Assembly (NCBI GenBank): GCA_937927775.1
Contig: CALBEF010000053.1
Coordinates: forward strand, 1-51,137
Length of the DNA stretch: 51,137 nt
Reading direction: 5' to 3'
Source of the DNA: an uncultured Anaerolineae bacterium
GTDB lineage: Bacteria > Chloroflexota > Anaerolineae > J036 > Brachytrichaceae
Position 1 is the stretch's first letter. Every line of letters begins with the position of its first letter. The notes under the pieces are model-generated. The model was not told the origin of the DNA and did not search any database. It worked only from the letters and a program-made list of their open reading frames with translations. Below are positions 19,332-27,319 of this stretch, in pieces. The position numbers and the translations under genes are program-made.

Positions 19332-20984
19332 ATGAGACCAGTTGCCATGAACACCGAACAGCGCGAAATCGAGTGGCAATTCGACGCAGACCGTCTGAGC
19401 GGGGCGCAGGCATGTCTGGCGCGCATCGCCCGCCGCCACGGCCTCACACCCGGCAAGGCGCATGTCGAGACGCACCACGACACGTATTTCGACACCGGCG
19501 ATTGGCGTGTGTACCGCTCAGGATACGCGCTGCGTCTGCGCCAGCCGTCTGGCCCCGGCAACACGGACGCAGTCCTCCGATCCGTCGAAGTCACCTTAAA
19601 ATCGCTGGCGGACGCCTCAGACTGCGCTCGCGAGGCCGGCGTCCGCCAGCGCCGCGAGATCACCGAAACGCTCGAAGCGGGCAACGCAGAACAGCCAGCG
19701 GCAATAGTGCTGGCTGCGCCCGGCCCGGTGGGCGAACGGGCGCGCGCTGTTGTCGGGGCGGCGCGCATCGAAGCGATCTTCGAGATCGTCACGCGCCGCA
19801 AAACCCTCTCGCTTTCTGCGCGCGGCCAGCCGGCAGGCGAAATCGCGCTGGACGACACCACGATCGCCGGCCAGCCCCCTGCGCGTCTGCGCCGCATCGA
19901 GATCGAGGCAGCCCCCGGCATGGCGCCGTTCCTGCGGCCATTCGTGAACGAGGCGCGCAAGGCGTGTCGCCTGCGGAAGGCGGAACACTCCAGGTTTGAG
20001 ATCGGCCTGGCTATGCGCGGGCTGAGGCCGGCTGGCGTAGCCGATCTGTTTCCTGCGCCGGCCCAGCGCGCCACCGCCGCGCGCGAGATGACGCTCGGCG
20101 AACTGGCGTTGATGATGCTGCGCCGGCGCGCCATCGAGATGCTGGAGCAGGAGCCGGCGACGCGCATGGGCGACGACATCGAAGCCCTGCACGCCATGCG
20201 CGTGGCGACACGCCGGCTGCGCTCGATCCTGCGCCTGTTCGAAGACGCGCTGCCAGAACAGGCCGTCGCGCTCGCCGAAGAACTGCGCTGGCTGGCCGGG
20301 GCGCTGGGTGAAACGCGCGACCTCGACGTGCATCTGGAGCAGACCCGGGCATGGCTGGCAGTTACCGACGCGCCGGAGCGGGCGCAGGAGCGGACGGCGC
20401 TCGAAACATTGGCGCGGCTGCTCGAACAGGATCGGCTGGTTGCGCGCAAGCGGATGCTCGACGCGCTCGACTCGGCGCGTTACGAACGCCTGAAGATCGA
20501 CCTGATCGCGCTGGTTGCCACGGAGCATCGCCTGCCGCGTCTGGCAAATAAGCCGGCAACGAAGGCAATGCCGCCATTGATCCGGCGCCGCTATCGCCGC
20601 GCGCGCCGGCTGGCCGACGCGCTGAGTGACGCATCGCCGGCGCCGGACTTCCACGCTGTCCGCATCCAGTGTAAACGTCTGCGCTATACCCTGGACTGCG
20701 CCGCGCCGCTATATGGCAAGCCGGTTCGCGCTGCCATCAAGCGTCTGGCCGTCATTCAGGACATTCTGGGGCGTTACCAGGATACGCAGGTGGCTGTCGC
20801 CCGCATGCGGGACTTGTGCGCGCGCCACGCCGCCGATCTGACGCCGGAGACCATTGCCGCGCTGGATGAGATCGCGCAACGCCAGGCCCGGCAGGGAGAC
20901 GAGATCAGGCAGCAGTTCTGGCCGGCCTGGCGCAGGCTACATCGTTCGGCCTGGCAAAAGCTGATCGAAAGCATAACAGCGTAG
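19332..20984 (+). CDS. CYTH-CHAD domain protein
   Basis: This protein has 550 residues (an ATG at 19347 would shorten it by 5). Residues about 10-210 form a CYTH (triphosphate tunnel) domain: DTYFDTGDWRVYRSGYALRLRQ, VEVTLKS and RREITE are the expected strands. The diagnostic ExExK motif reads EIEWQ, with Gln in place of the triphosphate-binding Lys. Residues about 245-545 are a CHAD domain with the two histidine helices ALHAMRVATRRLRSILRLF and DFHAVRIQCKRLRYTLD, and GETRDLDVHL; CHAD binds polyphosphate granules through these basic helices. CYTH-CHAD proteins are linked to polyphosphate metabolism. With the Lys lost, catalysis by the CYTH half is doubtful and a polyphosphate-binding role is likelier (inference). 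Confidence 0.92.
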   Translation: MRPVAMNTEQREIEWQFDADRLSGAQACLARIARRHGLTPGKAHVETHHDTYFDTGDWRVYRSGYALRLRQPSGPGNTDAVLRSVEVTLKSLADASDCAREAGVRQRREITETLEAGNAEQPAAIVLAAPGPVGERARAVVGAARIEAIFEIVTRRKTLSLSARGQPAGEIALDDTTIAGQPPARLRRIEIEAAPGMAPFLRPFVNEARKACRLRKAEHSRFEIGLAMRGLRPAGVADLFPAPAQRATAAREMTLGELALMMLRRRAIEMLEQEPATRMGDDIEALHAMRVATRRLRSILRLFEDALPEQAVALAEELRWLAGALGETRDLDVHLEQTRAWLAVTDAPERAQERTALETLARLLEQDRLVARKRMLDALDSARYERLKIDLIALVATEHRLPRLANKPATKAMPPLIRRRYRRARRLADALSDASPAPDFHAVRIQCKRLRYTLDCAAPLYGKPVRAAIKRLAVIQDILGRYQDTQVAVARMRDLCARHAADLTPETIAALDEIAQRQARQGDEIRQQFWPAWRRLHRSAWQKLIESITA

Positions 20985-21006
20985 ACAGCCTATCCACTGC
21001 GCAAGC

Positions 21007-21204
21007 TCAACGTCCAGCCCGGCGGTAATACTTCAGGCCCTCGACCAGCGCCTCGATGTTGGCCCACGGCACGCCGGGGGTGATGGAGCTGGAACCGCTT
21101 CCAACAGGCGGGGAATTATCTGCATCAGATTGCGTCGCATAGATCGTGTCCAGCGCCAGACGGTAGGAAGGGCCGAATGCCGATGAGGGTGATGGCATGG
21201 TCAT
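21007..21204 (-). CDS. small ORF coupled to the carboxypeptidase gene
   Basis: A 65-residue frame whose ATG (21204) overlaps the carboxypeptidase stop as ATGA. The sequence (SYRLALDTIYATQSD at residues ~13-27, then ALVEGLKYYRRAGR at the C-terminus) is hydrophilic, has normal-looking codons and resembles no family I know. The ATGA coupling and ordinary composition favour a real gene; small size and lack of motifs leave doubt. Confidence 0.45.
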   Translation of the reverse strand: MTMPSPSSAFGPSYRLALDTIYATQSDADNSPPVGSGSSSITPGVPWANIEALVEGLKYYRRAGR

Positions 21205-24182
21205 GGGTGTGTGGTCAATGGGAGAAAAGTCTGAAATGACAACGGGCGGGTGAGCATGGTCACAGGCAGCATGACCAGCGCCGGCAGATCGGGACTGTCG
21301 AACAACACTGTGGCGCGATAGGCCGGCAGTGGATCGATCGAGGGAGCGGTCAATGTCAGTGTAATGGTCGCGCGCTCGCCGGCATTCAAGGCGATGGGTT
21401 GCGAGACCTGGAGCCAGGGCGGATCGCCGGCCCAGCATGGCCGGTGCGCCGGCCGGCGGAAACACATGGACAGCCCATCCCGCAGGCGCGGCGCGTTGTG
21501 CGAGAAGGTCAGCGATTGGGCCGGGTTTGCCCCGCGAATGCCGACGGTCGCGCTCGCGCCAAAGCTGTAGCCGACATGGCCCAGCTCCACATCCTGATAC
21601 TGAAAGAGGATGCTCCCGCCTTCATCCAGCGCCATCTGGAAAGTGAGGGTGTCGGTCTGGACCTGAAAGTGCGCGCGTTGATGCCACTCGACAATCGCTT
21701 TGCGATGCGGCGCAACGCCGGCAGTCTGCCAGCGCACCGGGCCGGCCGGATAGAGATCGTCCCAGTATGGCGCGATGAAGTGATTGGGCACGCCGGTCGT
21801 GTCGCTCAATGGGCGATTGGCAACCCACACATCGCCGATGGTAACGCCGAGCAGCGCCGCGCCGTTGTCGCCCACGCGCAGCGCTGTGGTCGTGATGCCA
21901 TAGAACGGCACAGCGAATGGCAACGACACATTCGCTTCGCCATCATCGGCCAGCGCAAGCGTCGCGCCGGCCGATGTGTCGATCCAGTCCAGCCCAACCA
22001 TCGCCTCGTAGAAATAGCCAGAGGCGTCCGGCGTGCTGCGCGTCCAGCCAGCGATCGGCCTGATATCCGGGGCGCCGGCGTGTTGCCGCACGCTGAGGGG
22101 GAACATGCCGCCATTCGTCAAACTCACGGCGACCTGAACGCTCTCACCCGGCGCGACCACCGCAACCAGCGTGGCAGGCGTCAGACTCAGGCACGGCTGC
22201 AAACGCATGAGCGCAATATCGAGCGTCGTGGTCTGGCCGGCGGTCAGCGTCACCGGCAGAGTGGCCGGCGCGTGCAAGGGCGCAGAGGCTGTGAGCGTGT
22301 ACACGCCCTCGTCGAGATACAGCCGGTAGTCGCCGGCGGCGCTGGTTTGCGCCGTGGCAGACACGCCGCCGGGGCCGGTCGCAGTCAGCATGACGCTGGC
22401 GAGCGGCGCGGGCGCGGCGTCGCACCCGCTAATCGAGGTCGTCGCGCCGGCCAGTAGGCCGCGCGCATCCTGATCGACCCACAACCACAGCGCCGTGGCC
22501 GGCCCCCAGTTGCCCTGCGCATCGCGCCCGCGCAGGTACACGGTGTGCCGACCCGGCGACAGATGCGCGTCAAACACAGCACTGGCTGTTTCGCGCGAGG
22601 TGTTGTAGACGCCATCGAGCGCGACCAGGGCGATGGGTGTCCCGCCCTCCCAGGGCGGCGCATCCAGGTAGAACTCGGCGGCGCTGATGGCCTGCGCCGC
22701 CGGCTTGCCCGGCCCGGCCCCCAGCGCGTTATCGTCGAACGTCGCTGTTAGCGTGACCGGCGCCCCTGCGACGACGCGCGTCACATTCAGGCTTGCTGTT
22801 ACAACTACCGGCCCTGTTGCCAGCGCATACGGTTGCCGCGCGACGCGAGCCGCGTACATCAGCGCATCGCGGTTCGGCGCCCAGAACGTCGAGTCGACGC
22901 ACGAATAGGCCGGCAGGAACGCCCCGCATGTCCCGCTGCCCGATCCGATCTCGATGGTGAAGCCGGGAATGCCCAGCACGCCGTAGGCCCAGTCGTCGTG
23001 GTTGCCCGACATGGGGTATAGCACCTGGGTGGCCGTGCCTGCGGTGTAGCTGGTGTAGTGCCCCATGCGAAAGGCGATGGCGCGCAGGCCGGCGTCGTTG
23101 GCGGCCGGCTGCGTGGTCCACGACCAGGGCAGGATGATGAGGTTGCCGTAGCTATGCAACGTGACCATCAGGCCGGAGGTAGTGATGGGCGCGGCGTCAG
23201 TCAGCGCCGGGCCGCGCTGGTCGCGGAACAGGGCGCGCATCAGCGCTTCAATCGCCTGCTCCTCCGGCTCCGATGCCGGCGACGCGCCATGGTACATCTG
23301 GCTGCACGGGCTGCTGCTCGATCCGGCCACGCCCCATTGCCAGCTTGCGTTGCGATTGAGGTCGATGCCGATGTAGGGGATCGAACAACCGCCGGCCGAA
23401 TCGTTGGCATTCTTGCGCTGCAATAGAGGCGAGTTGCCGCCCTGCTCGACAATGGCACGCCCATCGGGATTGGCGATCGGGACCACCCAAATCTCGGTTG
23501 TGTCGAGCAACAGGGTCACGTCGGGGTCAACGTCATAGCCGCTCACAAGATGATCTATCCAGCGCCAGGCGATTTCGGCGGTGGAGAGTTCGCGGGCGTG
23601 GACGGCGGCCAGCGCGAGGAAACGCGGCTTGGCGGATTCAGGATCGAGCGCGCAGTCGCCAGGGCGCAGGCGCGTGATGCACAGAACTTTGAGATCGCGC
23701 CCGTCAGCAAAGCCGCGTGTCTTGCGCCACGAATCGCCAAAGTCGTGCAGGACGGCCAGGCGCGGATACGCAGCCACAATTGTGTCGAGGTGCGCTTCGT
23801 GTTCCTCGACGGTTCGATAGCCACCATACCAGGTGAGGGGGGCAAAGGGCGTGAGCAGCGTTTCGTGGTCGGCAACGCCGAAGCCGGCGGCGCGCAACGC
23901 TTCAGCCATGGCGGCGTCACCCAGCACAAAGAAGTCATCGCCGTCGCGCGCTTCGAGCACATCCCACGGGCCGGCGGTCAGCCGGGGGATGTCTTCTGGC
24001 GAACGGATGGTGACGCGCAGGACGCGCCAGTCGCCGGGCTGTTGGCTGAGCGCAGGCGCGAGTGAGAGCGGGCGCCCCGCAAGTGCGGCCAGTACAACCG
24101 CGCTGATGAATAGCGCGCATTTGAGGGTGGGTCCCAAGCCGAACCGCCTATGCCATTTCGAGTCGGTGAAGTGCTTTGGCAT
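21201..24182 (-). CDS. secreted M14 zinc carboxypeptidase with C-terminal beta domains
   Basis: A protein of about 993 residues from ATG 24182, which overlaps the end of the methylase gene by 35 nt. A signal peptide (ALFISAVVLAALAG) follows a basic N-terminus. Residues about 100-450 are an M14 peptidase: zinc ligands in AAVHARELSTAE (HxxE) and TLHSYGNLIILPW (third ligand His), the substrate-binding IDLNRNASW, and the catalytic Glu in PGFTIEIG. Behind it are an Ig-like domain, a carboxypeptidase-regulatory-like domain (TSAAGDYRLYLDEGVYTL), and a nidogen-like segment (APYWDDLYP ... ILFQYQDVELG). The end, FQTFLPLTTHP, is the short FLPL-type tail common on Chloroflexota secreted proteins. It would trim C-terminal residues from peptides outside the cell. 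Confidence 0.93.
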   Translation of the reverse strand: MPKHFTDSKWHRRFGLGPTLKCALFISAVVLAALAGRPLSLAPALSQQPGDWRVLRVTIRSPEDIPRLTAGPWDVLEARDGDDFFVLGDAAMAEALRAAGFGVADHETLLTPFAPLTWYGGYRTVEEHEAHLDTIVAAYPRLAVLHDFGDSWRKTRGFADGRDLKVLCITRLRPGDCALDPESAKPRFLALAAVHARELSTAEIAWRWIDHLVSGYDVDPDVTLLLDTTEIWVVPIANPDGRAIVEQGGNSPLLQRKNANDSAGGCSIPYIGIDLNRNASWQWGVAGSSSSPCSQMYHGASPASEPEEQAIEALMRALFRDQRGPALTDAAPITTSGLMVTLHSYGNLIILPWSWTTQPAANDAGLRAIAFRMGHYTSYTAGTATQVLYPMSGNHDDWAYGVLGIPGFTIEIGSGSGTCGAFLPAYSCVDSTFWAPNRDALMYAARVARQPYALATGPVVVTASLNVTRVVAGAPVTLTATFDDNALGAGPGKPAAQAISAAEFYLDAPPWEGGTPIALVALDGVYNTSRETASAVFDAHLSPGRHTVYLRGRDAQGNWGPATALWLWVDQDARGLLAGATTSISGCDAAPAPLASVMLTATGPGGVSATAQTSAAGDYRLYLDEGVYTLTASAPLHAPATLPVTLTAGQTTTLDIALMRLQPCLSLTPATLVAVVAPGESVQVAVSLTNGGMFPLSVRQHAGAPDIRPIAGWTRSTPDASGYFYEAMVGLDWIDTSAGATLALADDGEANVSLPFAVPFYGITTTALRVGDNGAALLGVTIGDVWVANRPLSDTTGVPNHFIAPYWDDLYPAGPVRWQTAGVAPHRKAIVEWHQRAHFQVQTDTLTFQMALDEGGSILFQYQDVELGHVGYSFGASATVGIRGANPAQSLTFSHNAPRLRDGLSMCFRRPAHRPCWAGDPPWLQVSQPIALNAGERATITLTLTAPSIDPLPAYRATVLFDSPDLPALVMLPVTMLTRPLSFQTFLPLTTHP

Positions 24183-25113
24183 GACGCGAGTCCAATTCCA
24201 GCAGATGCAATTGCTGAGGAGATTGGCGACAGCCGGCCCGCGCAACATGCGCCGGGGGCAACTGCTTCGCCAGCGCGGGCGACAGATAGAGTGATTCGAT
24301 CGTGACCTCATGCCGGCCCAGCAGGGTTGCCTGAGAAGAACGCCCGACTTCCAGCTCGATGCGCTTCAGGTTCAATTCAGCCGGCAACAAGCGCCCATAG
24401 GCGCGCTCGCCCAGTTTCCCGTCGTAACTGACCATGTAGCGCGCGTTGCGCCTGTTCAGAGCAGCCAGCGATTCAGCGAATTCCTCATGGTCGATGCCGG
24501 CCAGGTAACGAGCGTCGCGGTCGCCGCACACCCCCTGATAGGGGGGGGCCATGTAGATCACGTCGTTGCCATCCACGCCTGCAAGCACTTCCCTGTAGTC
24601 CAGCGCAGTGACAACAGCCCTTCCGCGCAGAAGCGCAGAGACACCCATGATGTTTCGGCGCATGGTGTCGGGATGCGCGCCGCGCCGGCGCTTGTCCGGG
24701 CTTTGATTGAACAGGCCGTCGGCGTTGTACCGAACCGAACCTTTGACACATCGCGCAAGCAGATAGAGGAACAGGGCCGGATCGCCGGTGCAATTGAAAT
24801 CGGCGCGCGCGCGATAGTAATGCTCCAGCGAATCCGGCATCTGCGACATCCAGATGTGTTGATAACGGTCAGCGAGTTCGCCAGGCTCATTGATGACGAG
24901 GGAGAGCAGGTCTGCCAGCGGTTTGTTGAAGTCGTTCAACCAGTAGCGGTCTGCGCGGCCGGCGGCGGCGCAGGCAACAGACACGGCGGCTGTGCCGGCA
25001 AACGGCTCCACCAGACGTGACATGCGAGCCGGCAGGAAACGCAGGATCATTGGCGCAAGCAGACGCTTACTGCCCTGATATTGAATCGGGTGCGGCACGG
25101 CTAACGCTGGCAT
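24148..25113 (-). CDS. D12-class DNA adenine methyltransferase with altered catalytic motif
   Basis: A 321-residue protein of the Dam/M.FokI-type D12 class of N6-adenine methylases. AdoMet-binding motif I is RLVEPFAGTAAVSVA near residue 35, preceded by the family's YQGSKRLLAP start; FNQSPDKRRRGAHP and SQATLLGRHEVTIESLYLS are further family segments. Catalytic motif IV, normally DPPY, reads APPY (IYMAPPYQG), coded by ATG-GCC-CCC-CCC-TAT, so the essential Asp is replaced by Ala. The change lies beside a run of eight Cs, so a base error is possible. No restriction endonuclease adjoins it; it is followed by the overlapping carboxypeptidase gene. It is either an inactive or an altered methylase, or the base is wrong. 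Confidence 0.88.
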   Translation of the reverse strand: MPALAVPHPIQYQGSKRLLAPMILRFLPARMSRLVEPFAGTAAVSVACAAAGRADRYWLNDFNKPLADLLSLVINEPGELADRYQHIWMSQMPDSLEHYYRARADFNCTGDPALFLYLLARCVKGSVRYNADGLFNQSPDKRRRGAHPDTMRRNIMGVSALLRGRAVVTALDYREVLAGVDGNDVIYMAPPYQGVCGDRDARYLAGIDHEEFAESLAALNRRNARYMVSYDGKLGERAYGRLLPAELNLKRIELEVGRSSQATLLGRHEVTIESLYLSPALAKQLPPAHVARAGCRQSPQQLHLLELDSRHAKALHRLEMA

Positions 25114-25121
25114 TGCTCAAT

Positions 25122-25147
25122 TCTACGGCACAGGTCTACGGCACAGG
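25122..25147. repeat. two tandem copies of TCTACGGCACAGG
   Basis: Exact 13-nt direct repeat at 25122-25134 and 25135-25147, just upstream of the methylase start (25113, minus strand). It sits in a 144-nt gap that otherwise holds only dispersed repeat modules. Confidence 0.9.
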
Positions 25148-25204
25148 CGCGCGCTTCCCGGCGGGGGTGCATTTCCCAACAGGGGCAAATTCCCTGACAG
25201 AGAG

Positions 25205-25314
25205 TGTTGCGCGTGCACCTCATCGGACACGCACAAGGGCAAGTCCGGCGGCTTGCCCTACAGGCTCCGCGCGGCGGCCTGCTGTTGCGCGTACACCTCA
25301 TCGGGCACGCGCAC
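25205..25314. repeat. ~30-nt duplication flanking a palindromic element
   Basis: TGTTGCGCGTGCACCTCATC... (25205-25234) and TGTTGCGCGTACACCTCATC... (25283-25314) match at 28 of 30 positions allowing a 2-nt gap. The second copy is inside the 3' end of the Gfo/Idh/MocA gene (codons for VRVPDEVYAQQ); the first lies past its stop. The hairpin element 25236-25262 is between them. Confidence 0.85.
25236..25262. repeat. hairpin element AGGGCAAG...CTTGCCCT, copy 1
   Basis: An 8-bp stem (25236-25243 with 25252-25259) around TCCGGCGG, followed by ACA. A second copy with one loop change is at 27216-27242. The TAG stop of the Gfo/Idh/MocA gene (25258-25260) lies within its right arm. Confidence 0.85.
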
Positions 25315-26508
25315 GTCCTCCCACGCGCAACTGCGTGTTGGCTGCCCCGGCCCGGCCAGCTTCGGATCGCAGCACCAGTGGTCGTTGCGATACTGCTCGC
25401 GCAGGCTTCTGTCTCGCAAGTCCGGCACGGTCAGCGTCACATTGCCCTCCCAGATCGAGCGATAGCCCAGTGTGCCGGGGAGGGTCATGTCGAGCGCCTG
25501 ATACACGTCTATGATGTTGGCGCCGCCGGGCCGGCCCAGAATCGCCTCCAGGAAAAAATGCATGGTGAAGAAGTCCGAGCCGCCATGCCCGCCGATGCGC
25601 CGCGACAATTCGGTCTCCAGGTGCGGCCGGGCTGTGTAACTGGTATTCGTGGCGGCATGTTCGTCGCCCTCCACATATACGTTGACGCGATTGTAGAGTT
25701 CGCCCCAGCGATCGGTCTCCATCATGCCTTTCGTGCCATACACAGCGTACCAGATCGCCTCGGGCAGGCGCTTGAAGTTTGCCCACGGCAGGAATTTGGC
25801 CGTCGCGCCGTTGCTCATCTGACACACGATCACCGCGCCGTCGCCGCTGCGACACCCAAATCGACGCTTGTTCAGATTGGGCGTCTCGAACGCCACGATC
25901 TTCGTCGGGCGCGTTCCGGTGATGGTGACGATCGGGCCAATGGCGTGCGTGCAATAGAACGTGGAGGGCGCCCAGTTGCGCCAGTGGTCCTTTTCGCCGC
26001 GCGTGATATCGACCCAGATACTCTCGCAGTCGTGGACGTATTCGCCCTCCCCGTGCAGGAATTCGCCGATCACGCCGGCGCGGTACAGGCGCTGCATCTC
26101 CATCGTGCCGCGAAAGTAACAGTAGTTCTCAGCGTAAGCGTACACCTGTCTGGGATTGCGCTCAACGGCTTCGACCAGCGCAACTGCCTCGGCCAGCGTT
26201 TGGACAGCCAGCACTTCGCTGACAACATGCCGGCCCGAATCAAGCAGCCGCACAGCATACGGCGCGTGCTCGGTGGCGTAGTTGGCCAGCACCACCGCGT
26301 CCATGTCGTGATTCATGAACTGCTCGAAATCGGCGTAGCAGGTGATGTTGACACCGTACTCGCCGGCCAGCTTCTGGATGCGCGCCTGCACGCGCGGGTC
26401 GTAGTCGCACACGGCCACCAGCTCCGCGTCAGGATGGCGCGCCATCACGCTAATCATGGTCGTGCCGCGTCGGGCGCCGAAGACGCCCACTTTGATTTTT
26501 TTGGTCAT
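25258..26508 (-). CDS. Gfo/Idh/MocA family oxidoreductase
   Basis: A 416-residue NAD(P)-dependent sugar or inositol-type dehydrogenase. The N-terminal Rossmann fold begins MTKKIKVGVFGARRGTTM with the acidic strand end AVCDYDPR. The position of the classical EKP lysine reads VVSEVLAVQTLAEA, so the catalytic Lys is Val, as in a subgroup of this family. The C-terminal domain has CTHAIGPIVTITGTRPTKI (with the His of the active-site region) and IGGHGGSDFFTMHFFLEAI. ATG 26508 follows AGGAG at 7 nt. The last residues and TAG lie in a palindromic element, so the natural C-terminus may have been changed. A TIM-barrel isomerase gene and decayed catabolic genes are neighbours, pointing to carbohydrate breakdown. 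Confidence 0.9.
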   Translation of the reverse strand: MTKKIKVGVFGARRGTTMISVMARHPDAELVAVCDYDPRVQARIQKLAGEYGVNITCYADFEQFMNHDMDAVVLANYATEHAPYAVRLLDSGRHVVSEVLAVQTLAEAVALVEAVERNPRQVYAYAENYCYFRGTMEMQRLYRAGVIGEFLHGEGEYVHDCESIWVDITRGEKDHWRNWAPSTFYCTHAIGPIVTITGTRPTKIVAFETPNLNKRRFGCRSGDGAVIVCQMSNGATAKFLPWANFKRLPEAIWYAVYGTKGMMETDRWGELYNRVNVYVEGDEHAATNTSYTARPHLETELSRRIGGHGGSDFFTMHFFLEAILGRPGGANIIDVYQALDMTLPGTLGYRSIWEGNVTLTVPDLRDRSLREQYRNDHWCCDPKLAGPGQPTRSCAWEDVRVPDEVYAQQQAAARSL

Positions 26509-26529
26509 GGTTGCGCTCCTGTGGCAGAA

Positions 26530-26600
26530 GTCAGAGGACAGAGGGTAGACAACAGACGACAGATGACAGACAACAGACGACAGATGACAGATGACAGACG
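26530..26600. repeat. low-complexity tract of GACAACA/GACGACAGAT units
   Basis: Seven or more degenerate units of GACAACA, GACGACAGAT and GACAGAT type, including a repeated 24-nt block (ACAACAGACGACAGATGACAG appears twice with the same order). It forms the leader immediately upstream of the Gfo/Idh/MocA start on the minus strand. Confidence 0.88.
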
Positions 26601-26601
26601 G

Positions 26602-26899
26602 CTATTTCGGGTTTCTATGATGCCAGTACTCTTCGACGAAACGAGCCAGGTGTTGAACGGCGGCTTCGACCAGCACTTTGCCCAACTCCGGCGTGGAAGG
26701 CGTGGGATCGCCCAACAGGCCGGTCTTGCTGGGGTTGTACTCCCAGGTGGACCAGAACACTTTGGTCGAGCCGAGGTAGTTGTCGCCGGCCATGCAGCTT
26801 TGCCGAGAACTCGGTGTGGTAACTCACGTGATCGACGGGGGTGTACTTCGACTGATCCACCGGGTAGCCGTAGTGCAGCGTGATGACCGAGGGAGCGCG
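26602..26899 (-). pseudogene. creatininase-family C-terminal remnant, frameshifted
   Basis: Reading on the minus strand, one frame gives VITLHYGYPVDQSKYTP and VSYHTEFSAKLHG (about 26885-26790). A shift near 26795 then moves to AGDNYLGSTKVFWSTWEYN and TGLLGDPTPSTPELGKVLVEA, ending HHRNPK at 26602. The GDPTxxTxExG helix start and flanking pattern are those of the creatininase/creatinine amidohydrolase family C-terminus. The N-terminal two thirds with the metal-binding motifs are absent, so this is a dead fragment. A stop (TGA 26900-26902) lies directly upstream in the same frame. Confidence 0.6.
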
Positions 26900-27097
26900 T
26901 CACACAGTGAGACCGCCCTCTGGCAACACGCTGCCCAGTTGGCAGGCGACTGCCGGGGCTGTGGCGCCGGAATCGAGCGGCGCTACTTCGCCCGGCTGAA
27001 TCAACTCGGTCGCTCGTCTGCCGATCGCCTGTTTGATCTCGGCGCGTTGCAACAGGCGGGCATCGAACGGCGTCAGCTCTCGCGCAGCAGAGAACGA
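26900..27097 (-). pseudogene. DeoR-family regulator remnant (sensor-domain start)
   Basis: The minus-strand frame 27097-26900 reads ...LTPFDARLLQRAEIKQAIG then ATELIQPGEVAPLDSGATA and PAVACQL before a TGA. This follows the DeoR sensor-domain opening (xxRxxxxxxEKxAIAxxAxxLIxPGxxIxLDSGTTTxxxA). The helix-turn-helix N-terminus and the rest of the sensor domain are missing. It probably once regulated the neighbouring sugar genes. Confidence is moderate because the match is by eye over about 50 residues. Confidence 0.5.
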
Positions 27098-27215
27098 TCA
27101 CTATCTTGTTTCGATTAAGTATATTCTTATTTTCGATTTGCGCGAGGGCGCATTTGCCAGCGTATGGTCTCCGCAAAGTCAATAGTTCACGTCACAGCGC
27201 CGGCGCGACGCAGGG

Positions 27216-27242
27216 TGGGCAAGCCAGGCGGCTTGCCCTACA
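27216..27242. repeat. hairpin element GGGCAAGCC...GGCTTGCCC, copy 2
   Basis: A 9-bp stem (27217-27225 with 27230-27238) around AGGC, followed by TACA. It is the same element as at 25236-25262 and sits about 80 nt upstream of the TIM-barrel gene. Confidence 0.85.
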
Positions 27243-27319
27243 CCCGCACATGCGCGGGCAGGCCGGCCCTCGTGATACAGTTGCACGCGCATCCCAGCGC
27301 ACAGATTCGGAGGCATCGC

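Noticed and set aside
24148-25113. Restriction-modification system around the methylase
   Set aside because: No endonuclease or specificity gene is adjacent; neighbours are a carboxypeptidase and an oxidoreductase.
26780-27118. 112-residue plus-strand ORF in the decayed region
   Set aside because: The opposite strand gives DeoR- and creatininase-like segments, while this frame resembles nothing and lacks a ribosome site.
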